This document shows, one piece after another, positions 51,854-59,600 of a DNA stretch of 64,000 nucleotides (position 1 is the stretch's first letter; each line of letters opens with the position of its first letter). Origin of the DNA: Streptomyces coeruleorubidus. Its GTDB lineage: Bacteria > Actinomycetota > Actinomycetes > Streptomycetales > Streptomycetaceae. The notes beneath the pieces were generated by a model. That model saw only the letters and a list, made by a program, of their open reading frames with translations. It was not told the DNA's origin and made no database searches. The stretch spans positions 6,919,001 through 6,983,000 of the forward strand of contig NZ_CP023694.1 in NCBI RefSeq assembly GCF_008705135.1, read 5' to 3'. The translations under genes and the position numbers were made by a program.

Positions 51854-53149
51854 TCAGTTACCGCCTTCCGGCATCTTGGCCGCGCCCCGTACGAGGTCGC
51901 GGGTGGCCAGGTCGAAGGAGTTGAGGAGGAAGTCCACGTCGGTGTCGCCGAGCACGGCGGGCGGGGTGAACCGCACCACCGAGCTGCCGTTCATCGAATG
52001 GTTGGCGACCACGCCGTGGTTGAACAGTTCGATCAGCAGCTCGCCGGCCAGCCCGGCCTCGACGAGCTCGACGCCGATCAGCAGGCCCCGGCCGCGCACG
52101 TCCACCACGAGGTCGGGGATGTTGCGGCGCGCGATCTCGGTGATCGCCGGCAGCAGCCGGGCGCCGAGGTCCAGCGCCCTGGTGACCAGGCGCTCCTCCT
52201 TCACGGCCCGGATGGCGCCCTGGACCGCGGCCATCAGCACCGGCTGGCCGGAGAACGTGGCGGTGTGGACGTAGGGGTCCTTGTCGAAGGGACGGAAGGC
52301 CTTGCGGGTGGCGACGGCCGCCGAGACCGGCATCACCCCGCCGCCGAGCGCCTTGCCGGCGAGCAGGACGTCCGGGAGGACGCCCTCGATGTCGGCGCCC
52401 CACCACTCGCCGAGCCGGCCGAAGCCGGACTGCACCTCGTCGAGGATCAGGAAGCCGTCGTACTCGCGCACCAGCGCCTCGACGCGCTTGAGGTAGCCCT
52501 TCGGCGGGATGATCACACCGCCCTCGCCCTGGACCGGTTCGAGGATGACGCAGACCTCGCCCGGGTGGGCGGCGAGTTCGGCCTCCAGGGCGTCGGCGTC
52601 ACCGAAGGGCAGGTGCAGGAAGTCGGGCACCAGCGGGCGGAACGGCCGCTGGTAGACCTCCTTGGCGGTGGCCGACAGCGCGCCGAGGGTCTTGCCGTGG
52701 TAGCCGCCGCGCATGGAGACCGTGCGCCTGAAACCGTTCGCGCGGGCCAGCTTCAGGCCGGTCTCCACCGCCTCCGCCCCCGACAGCGCGAAGTGCACCC
52801 GGTCCAGACCGGGCGGCAGCACCGAGACCAGTGCCTCGGCCGCGCGGGCCACGGTGGGCTCCAGCAGGATGCGGGTCGCGGTGGGGTGGGTGCGCAGCTG
52901 GCGCTCCACCTCCTCCATCACGATCGGGTGGCGGGCTCCCATCACGAACACGCCGTAGCCGCCGGCGTTGAGGAAGCGCTCACCGTCGCTGGTGGTGAGC
53001 CAGGCGCCCTCGGACGCCACCTCCATGTGGCTGCCGAACAGCTCGGCGAGCGTGGCCCGGCCCTTGCTCAGATGCGCGCGGTACAGGCCAAGGACCTCTG
53101 CCTCGGCGTCGGCGGACGAAGCCGCCGGGGATTCCTGGATGACGGTCAC
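51854..53149 (-). CDS. Class III PLP-dependent aminotransferase
   Basis: 431 residues. PLP-binding Lys266 (LLAGKALGGG), Asp237 (LILDEVQSG) and the GGYHGKTLGA segment at 148-157 are all present. It belongs to the acetylornithine/4-aminobutyrate group. In the cluster it would turn the fatty aldehyde into the alkylamine that is then N-hydroxylated; valanimycin instead decarboxylates valine. GTG 53149 is chosen (VTVIQES) with TTGGAG upstream. A MITE-like insert lies between it and the upstream gene. Confidence 0.9.
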   Translation of the reverse strand: MTVIQESPAASSADAEAEVLGLYRAHLSKGRATLAELFGSHMEVASEGAWLTTSDGERFLNAGGYGVFVMGARHPIVMEEVERQLRTHPTATRILLEPTVARAAEALVSVLPPGLDRVHFALSGAEAVETGLKLARANGFRRTVSMRGGYHGKTLGALSATAKEVYQRPFRPLVPDFLHLPFGDADALEAELAAHPGEVCVILEPVQGEGGVIIPPKGYLKRVEALVREYDGFLILDEVQSGFGRLGEWWGADIEGVLPDVLLAGKALGGGVMPVSAAVATRKAFRPFDKDPYVHTATFSGQPVLMAAVQGAIRAVKEERLVTRALDLGARLLPAITEIARRNIPDLVVDVRGRGLLIGVELVEAGLAGELLIELFNHGVVANHSMNGSSVVRFTPPAVLGDTDVDFLLNSFDLATRDLVRGAAKMPEGGN

Positions 53150-53283
53150 GTGTGGCTCACTCCAAGGGGTCGTGGGGTCGTGCGGACAGGACCGGGACCG
53201 TGCCGCGGCCGGGATCCTGTCCGGCCGCGGCAGTGGTGCCGTGACCGGGTTCTCACCGGCCGGCAAACCGTCCCGGCCGCGGC

Positions 53284-53375
53284 CCTAGGGCCTGTTGTTT
53301 GGATCAGGTCGGCCGAGAGTGACTGCGCCTCTCGGCCGACGCGACGCCGGCATGATCCAAACGACAGGCCCTAGG
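53284..53375. mobile_element. MITE-like 92-bp element at the end of the N-hydroxylase gene
   Basis: Terminal inverted repeats of 23 bp (CCTAGGGCCTGT(C/T)GTTTGGATCA, one mismatch, at 53284-53306 and 53353-53375) enclose a perfect 12-bp inner hairpin (GTCGGCCGAGAG / CTCTCGGCCGAC). Both ends carry CTAG, the sort of target duplicated by IS5-type elements. There is no transposase. The right-hand CTAG supplies the TAG stop of the N-hydroxylase-like gene at 53371-53373. Confidence 0.7.
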
Positions 53376-54510
53376 CGAGGACGAGCTCGCCGCCGTCGAA
53401 CCAGCGCAGCAGCGGCTCGGCGGCGGCGGCGCGCGACGGCGGGTGGAAGGCGAGGGCCCGCAGCGCCGCCGCGGCCTGTGCCGGACCGGAGCCGCTGATG
53501 AAGTCCAGGCCGCCCAGCAGCTCCAGGGCGCGGGAGGCGATGTCGGGCAGGGCGTTCTGCACGGCGTACCGGGCCACCAGTACGCGGGCCACCGACTCCT
53601 CGTCACCGGGCTCCGGGCCGGTCGCCCGCGCGACGCCCTCCAGCAGCGCGACCGCGGCCTCCATGTCCACGGCGAGGGAGGCCCGCTCCGCCACACTGCC
53701 GCGCTCGCGCTCCAGCACCTGCTCCACCAGCGCCAGCGCACCGCCCGCGTACCCGGCGGAGATCAGCATCTCGAACCAGACGAACCCGGCCGACTGGAGG
53801 TCGTCGAGGCGGTGCGGGTCGTCGGCGCCGGCCCGCACGACCATGCCGGCCGGCACGAACACGTCCTCCAGCCGCACCTCGTCGCTCTCCGCGCCCGCCA
53901 GCAGGTCGTTGCCCCAGTACGGGTGCACGGTCAGGCCGGGCGCGTCGGCCGGCACCAGGGCGAGCGCCAGCTCCGGCTCGCCGTCGTCGCCGTGGATGGC
54001 GACGCTCGCCGTGAGCAGGCTCATCGAACGGGACAGGCTGCACGGCTTCTTGGCGCCGGTGAGCAGGAACCCGTCGCGCACCGGGCGGGCGGTCACGGCC
54101 GGCTTGAGGATGTTCTGCGCCGTCCGGCCCTCGGCCCAGCCGGACGCCATCACCTGCTGGTCGGGCACGATCCGGCGCAGCAGGGCCGTCTGCTCGTCGG
54201 TCAGCCGGCCCTCCTTCACGGCCAGCGAGTACAGCATCGCGACGGTGAAGTGGTGCATCGACACGGCCGCCACCAGCGACGGGGACACGGCGCCCAGGGC
54301 CAGCTGGACCCGCAGCGCGTCCAGGGCGTCGGCGCCGTGGCCGCCGTACTCCTCGGGGATCAGCAGACCGACCCCGCCGTGGATGCGGAACAGGTCGATC
54401 ACCGGGCTGCCGGGCCGCTCGCGGTCGGTGTACGGGATCTGGTCCAGCTCCTTGAGCAGACCGGGGTGGAAGCGCTCGCAGACGGAGCGGGCGAGGTCGA
54501 GGGAACGCAA
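53371..54510 (-). CDS. Acyl-CoA-dehydrogenase-like flavin N-hydroxylase (VlmH type)
   Basis: 379 residues of the acyl-CoA dehydrogenase fold: N-terminal helical (IPEEYGGHGADALDALRVQL near 52-71), middle beta (MASGWAEG near 130, LLTGAKKPCSLS near 153) and C-terminal helical domains. The catalytic Glu of real dehydrogenases is not apparent. VlmH, which N-hydroxylates isobutylamine using FADH2, is of this family, and a flavin reductase is in the operon. TTG 54510 is the start, with GGAGG six bases upstream. Its TAG stop lies in the edge of the MITE-like element. Confidence 0.82.
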   Translation of the reverse strand: MRSLDLARSVCERFHPGLLKELDQIPYTDRERPGSPVIDLFRIHGGVGLLIPEEYGGHGADALDALRVQLALGAVSPSLVAAVSMHHFTVAMLYSLAVKEGRLTDEQTALLRRIVPDQQVMASGWAEGRTAQNILKPAVTARPVRDGFLLTGAKKPCSLSRSMSLLTASVAIHGDDGEPELALALVPADAPGLTVHPYWGNDLLAGAESDEVRLEDVFVPAGMVVRAGADDPHRLDDLQSAGFVWFEMLISAGYAGGALALVEQVLERERGSVAERASLAVDMEAAVALLEGVARATGPEPGDEESVARVLVARYAVQNALPDIASRALELLGGLDFISGSGPAQAAAALRALAFHPPSRAAAAEPLLRWFDGGELVLA

Positions 54511-54555
54511 CGGAAGCCTCCAGCGGAAACGGCGGGGTTCAGGGGCGGATGGCGG

Positions 54556-56187
54556 TCAGGCGCCGAACACCGCGTCGTACGGGCTGACGCCGCGGGCGAT
54601 GCTGACGCCCTGCACGTGGGAGGTCTTGAGCATCGGGTAGTTGGCCTCGCCGAAGGCGCCGCCGGTGCGGCCGGTGCCGCCGTGGCTGGGCAGGTAGGGC
54701 AGGAAGCCGATGTGGGAGTCGTTGACCTTCAGCAGGCCGCCGTTGACGACCCGCCGCACGAAGGTCTCGATGACGTGGTCGGAACGCGACCACAGGGAGT
54801 TGCGCAGCCCGTAGTCGTTGCTGTTGACGAAGCGCAGGAACGCCTCCAGGAGCGCGTCGTCGTCCTCCCGCTCGGGGACCACGATCGGCACCAGCGGGAA
54901 GAACGTCTCCTCGCGCACCACGTCGTAGGTGCGCGCCCGGTCCAGGCCGTCCACGCGCACCACCGTCGGCTGGAGGAAGACCCCCGTCTCCGAGGGCGTG
55001 CCGTCCAGTTCGGTGCGGTGGCCGCCGGTGACCAGCTCGGCGCCGTTGTCCAGCGCCTGCCGCAGCAGCCGGAAGAACCGCTCGCTGCGCCGCACGGGCG
55101 ACAGCAGCACGTCCTCCTCCTCGGGCAGGCCCGGCCGGATGCCCTTGACCTGCTCCTTCACCTCGGCGATCAGGCTGTCCGCGACGTCCGGGTGCACCAG
55201 CACGTAGTTGGGCACCATGCAGATCTGGCCGGAGCCGTAGAAGGCCTCGGTGATGGCCTCGGCCGCCCACTTGACGTCGGCGTCCTTCCACACCACGATG
55301 CCGTCGTTGCCCGCCAGTTCGAGGATCGGCTTCTTGCCGTGCGCCACGCACTGCTGCTCGAAGCGCAGGCCCTCCTGGCTGCCGCCGATGTAGAAGATGT
55401 CGTTGATCAGCGGGTCCGCGATCCAGCGGTCCATGGTCTGCTTGGGGTTGCTGCACACCGCGTTGAGCACCCCGGCCGGCGCGTCCATCTCCTCCAGCAG
55501 CGGCGCCACCACGTCCCGCAGCAGCCACATGGTGCTCAGCGCGATGCTGCGCGGTGCCCGCACCACCACCGCGTTGCCGGCCATCAGCGCCAGCACGCAC
55601 AGGGCGGCGCTCGGCAGGGGTGCGTTCTGCGGCGGGTTGAAGGCCACCACACCGTCGGGCTGGCGGTGCAGCACCAGCGTGCGGCCGGCGTACTCCTTCT
55701 CCACCCGCATCTGCTTGGTGTACCAGCGCAGGGAGCCCGGGGAGTAGATCTGCAGCAGGCAGCTCAGCTCCCAGCGGGCCAGCTTGACCGGGTGGGATTC
55801 GGCGACCAGCATGCGCAGGAACTCGTCCTGGTGCTTGATGAGTTCCTCGCGGAACCGGGTGCCCAGGCGCATCCGCCGCTCCAGCGGCACGGCCGCCCAG
55901 TCGGGTGCGGCGGCGGCCGCGGCCTGCGTGGCCAGGTCGATGGACGCGTCGTCCGCGACCGCGCAGCGCCCGACGACGTACGGGTGCCTGGCCGCCTCCG
56001 ACTCCGGGTCCTGCTCCAGTGCGCGCTTCAGGCTCACGCTGGTGAACACGTCTTCCAGCAGGGACCGGCCGCTGACGGTGTACACCCACCCGTCACCCGC
56101 GACGTCCTTGCCCGCGATGTAGAGGTCGTAGCTCTTGATATCGGAAGGTGCCTCGGCACTCTCCTCCTGCGCGGCTTCGCGAAGCAT
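54556..56187 (-). CDS. Aldehyde dehydrogenase-superfamily protein (acyl thioester reductase candidate)
   Basis: 543 residues, ALDH fold with a 60-residue N-terminal extension. Cofactor/catalytic positions: VVAFNPPQNAPL near 185, the Glu in LELAGNDG near 306 and the Cys in GSGQICMVPN near 340. It could oxidise an aldehyde or, in reverse, reduce acyl-CoA/ACP to the aldehyde required by the aminotransferase; the latter fits the pathway but is inferred. ATG 56187 has AAAGG upstream. It is the first gene of the 11-gene minus-strand operon. Confidence 0.83.
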   Translation of the reverse strand: MLREAAQEESAEAPSDIKSYDLYIAGKDVAGDGWVYTVSGRSLLEDVFTSVSLKRALEQDPESEAARHPYVVGRCAVADDASIDLATQAAAAAAPDWAAVPLERRMRLGTRFREELIKHQDEFLRMLVAESHPVKLARWELSCLLQIYSPGSLRWYTKQMRVEKEYAGRTLVLHRQPDGVVAFNPPQNAPLPSAALCVLALMAGNAVVVRAPRSIALSTMWLLRDVVAPLLEEMDAPAGVLNAVCSNPKQTMDRWIADPLINDIFYIGGSQEGLRFEQQCVAHGKKPILELAGNDGIVVWKDADVKWAAEAITEAFYGSGQICMVPNYVLVHPDVADSLIAEVKEQVKGIRPGLPEEEDVLLSPVRRSERFFRLLRQALDNGAELVTGGHRTELDGTPSETGVFLQPTVVRVDGLDRARTYDVVREETFFPLVPIVVPEREDDDALLEAFLRFVNSNDYGLRNSLWSRSDHVIETFVRRVVNGGLLKVNDSHIGFLPYLPSHGGTGRTGGAFGEANYPMLKTSHVQGVSIARGVSPYDAVFGA

Positions 56188-56248
56188 CTTCAGCCTTTCA
56201 CCTGTGGCGAGCGGATTTTTCGAAGCAGTGCGAGCGTGGCAGTGGAAT

Positions 56249-56275
56249 CTGACCCGGCGCTGACAGGGGGCTGAT
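56249..56275 (+). promoter_or_regulatory. SARP-type operator before the ACP-PKS operon
   Basis: CTGAC at 56249 and 56260 and CTGAT at 56271, spaced exactly 11 bp and oriented with the plus-strand operon starting at 56338. Confidence 0.68.
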
Positions 56276-56299
56276 TCAGCCAAGCCGGCCCAGCCGTCC

Positions 56300-56315
56300 G
56301 TCAGTGGGGCGTCAG
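56300..56315 (-). promoter_or_regulatory. SARP-type operator before the ALDH-to-serS operon
   Basis: On the minus strand, CTGAC at 56315-56311 and again at 56304-56300, 11 bp apart, oriented with the minus-strand operon starting at 56187. Confidence 0.6.
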
Positions 56316-56337
56316 CCTGCGTTGCTTGCATGACCGC

Positions 56338-56652
56338 ATGCCACCCGTCGACAGCACTGTTCAGCGCCTGCGTGATCTGCCGCGCGCCGAACTCGCCGAA
56401 GAAATCGAGTCGATCGTCCTGAAGAAATTCAGGGCGGTTCTCCTCATGGACGAATCCGAGGACCTCCCGCTCGACATCAGCTATTTCGATCTCGGACTCA
56501 CCTCACTGCGGCTGACCGAGATACGGCAGAGCCTGGAGCGGCTCCTTGATCTCTCCATCAACGTCAGCGTGCTCTTCAACGAGCCGACGGTCGCCCATCT
56601 GGTGGACCACTTGACCCAGGCCGTCCAGGACAGTTCCTCTCAGGAAAGCTAA
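56338..56652 (+). CDS. Discrete acyl carrier protein (PKS-associated)
   Basis: 104 residues. PP-binding domain with Ser56 in DLGLTSLRLTE as the phosphopantetheine site and a 20-residue N-terminal extension. It starts the plus-strand operon 11 bases before the PKS gene. ATG 56338 has no good ribosome site (TTG at 56326 in frame is an alternative). It may present the starter loaded by the downstream AMP-ligase or accept the finished chain for reductive release. Confidence 0.85.
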   Translation: MPPVDSTVQRLRDLPRAELAEEIESIVLKKFRAVLLMDESEDLPLDISYFDLGLTSLRLTEIRQSLERLLDLSINVSVLFNEPTVAHLVDHLTQAVQDSSSQES

Positions 56653-56663
56653 GGAGCCCCTCC

Positions 56664-59600
56664 ATGCCGCGTGCGGAATCCCAGCAGCCGCCCGAGCCGG
56701 TCGCGATCGTCGGAATCGGTCTGCGATTCCCCGGCGGCAGCACCTCGCCCGACGAGTTCGACGCCTTCCTGCGGGAGGGGCGCAGCGGGATCGGCCCGAT
56801 CCCGCAGGACCGGTGGGACGTGGCCGCGTTCACCCCCGAGACCCCCGAGGACAAGGGGAAGATCCACACCACCGCGGGGGGCTTCCTCGACCGCGTGGAC
56901 CTCTTCGACGCCGCCTTCTTCAACATCTCCCCGAAGGAGGCCCGGTACATGGACCCCCAGCAGCGCCTGCTGCTGGAGACCGCCTGGCAGGCCCTGGAGC
57001 ACGCCAACATCGACCCGGCACCGCTGCGCCGCGGCAACGGCGGCGTCTACGTCGGCGCCAGCTCCATCGACTACGCGCTGGAGCTGGAGTCCCTGCCGTA
57101 CGAGGAGATGGACGGCCACCTGGCCTCCGGCATCACGATGTTCCCGCTGTCGGGCCGGCTGTCGTACTTCCTGGGGTGGCGCGGACCCAGCATGAGCGTC
57201 GACACCGCCTGCTCGTCCTCCCTCGTCGCCCTGCACCTGGCGGTGCAGGCCCTGCGCTCCGGCGAGACCGACATCGCGCTGTGCGGCGGCGTCAACGCCC
57301 TGCACCACCCGCGCATCCCGGTGATGTTCTCCAACGCGCAGATGCTCGCCCCGGACGGGCAGTGCAAGACCTTCGACGAGTCGGCCGACGGCTACGCGCG
57401 CGCCGAGGGCTGCGGCGTCCTGGTCCTCAAGCTGCTCTCCGACGCCGAGCGTGACGGCGACCGGGTGCTCGCCCTGGTGCGCGGCACCGCCGTCGGCCAG
57501 GACGGCGACAGCGCCGGACTGACCGTGCCCAACGGCCCCGCGCAGGAGAAGGTGATCCGCGCCGCGCTGGCCACCGCCCGCCTCGCCCCCGAGGACATCC
57601 AGTACGTGGAGGCGCACGGCACCGGCACCCCGCTCGGCGACCCGATCGAGTTCGGCGCCATCGGGGACGTGTTCGCCGAGTCGCACACCGCCGACAACCC
57701 CGTGCTCACCGCGTCGGTGAAGACCAACCTGGGCCACATGGAGCCGGCCTCCGGCATCGTCGGCGTCATCAAGACGGTGCTGCAGCTGCGCTCCGGCACC
57801 ATCTACCCGCACCTGAACCTCACCACCCCGTCCGGGCGCATCCCCTGGGACCTCTACCCGCTGCGCGTGCCGACCGCCTGCGAGCCATGGCGGGCCGAGG
57901 TGCGCCGCGCGGTCGTGAACAGCTTCGGCTTCGCCGGCACCATCGGCGCGGTGGTCCTGGAGCAGGCACCGGAGGCGAGCCCCGCGCCGCAGTCCTCCGG
58001 CACGCCGGCCGCCCCGCTGTTCACCCTCTCCGCCAAGAGCTCCGCCGCCCTGCGCGAGCAGGCCGCGAACCACCGGCGGCTGCTCGACGAGCGGCCCGAC
58101 CTCCCTCTCGACGCCCTCTGCCACACCGCCAACGTCGCCCGCACCCACCACCCCTACCGCGTCGCCGCCCCGGTCGCCGACCGCGCCGCCCTGGCCCGGC
58201 TCCTGGACCGGGCGGCCGGCCAGGACCACGAGGGCCCCAGCGGCATCCGCAAGACGGCCTTCATGTTCACCGGCCAGGGCTCCCAGTACGCCGGCATGGG
58301 CGCCGCCCTCTACGAGGCCCTCCCGGAGTTCCGCTCCCACGTCGACGCGTGCGACCGGCTGTTCGCGGAGCACCTGGACCGCTCCGTGCGCGACCTGCTG
58401 CTCGGCACCGCCGAAGACCCCGGGGCGATCGACCGCACCGAGTACACCCAGCCCGCCCTGTTCACCCTCGAGTACGCCCTCGCCCGGCAGTGGATGGCCT
58501 GGGGCGTGCGCCCCAACGTGCTGGTCGGGCACAGCATCGGCGAGGTCGTCGCCGCCGCGGTCGCCGGCCTGTTCAGCCTCCCCGACGCCGTGCGGCTGGT
58601 CGCAGCGCGGGCCCGGCTGATGCAGGCGGTGCGCGCCGAGGGCGGCATGGCCGCGGTCGCCGCACCCGCCGAGGACGTCGAGCCGCTCCTGGAGAGCCGC
58701 CCCGACCTCGCCCTGGCCGCGGTCAACGCCCCCGACCAGTGCGTCGTCTCCGGCGCCCTCCCCGCCCTGGACGAGGTCTGCGCCATCCTCAAGGAGCGCG
58801 GCGTGCGCATCGACCGGCTCGCGGTCTCGCACGCCTTCCACTCCCCGCAGATGGCCGAGGTCTACGACGACTTCCGCGCCGCACTCGACGGCATCGAGTT
58901 CCACGAGCCGGCCATCAGCCTGATCTCCAACGTGACCGGACGGCTCGCCCGGTTCCGCGACATCGCCACCCCCGACTACTGGGTGCGGCACATCGGCGAA
59001 CCCGTGCGTTTCCTGGACGGCATCCGCGCGGTGGCCCGGCGCGGCCGGCACGCCATGATCGAGATCGGCCCGCAGGCCGCGCTGACCGCGCTCGCCCGGC
59101 GCGGCGTCGTCGCCGAGGACCACCTGTGGCTGGCCAGCCTGCGCCGCCGGGACCGGACGGCCACCACCACCCTGACCGCACTCGCCGAGTACTACGCCGC
59201 CGGACTCACCGTCTCCTGGCCCGGCTACCACGCCGGGCACGCCGTGCCGGCCAAGGCGGACCTGCCCACCTACGCCTTCCAGCGCAAGCGCTACTGGCTG
59301 CCGGCCGCCGGACCCCGCCGCGCCGCCGCGGGCGGCACCGCCCGCCACCCGCTGCTCGGCACCGAGGAGCGCTTCGCCTCGGGGGTACGGGAGTTCACCG
59401 CGGAGTTCGCCGCCGAGGACCTCGGCCCGCTCGCCGACCTCGCCGACGGCGGACACACCACCCTGCCCGCCGGCGCCTACGTCGACCTGCTGTTCGCGGT
59501 CCAGGACGCGGTCCGGGGCCACGCCCGGTCCGCCGTGCGCGACCTCCGGCTGCTCGCGCCGCTCGACGTTCCCGCCGAGACCAGGACCGCCCTGACCACC

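Noticed and set aside
53371..54510. True acyl-CoA dehydrogenase of beta-oxidation
   Set aside because: No evident catalytic glutamate and no electron-transfer flavoprotein or other beta-oxidation genes; the flavin reductase and azoxy genes favour an N-hydroxylase.
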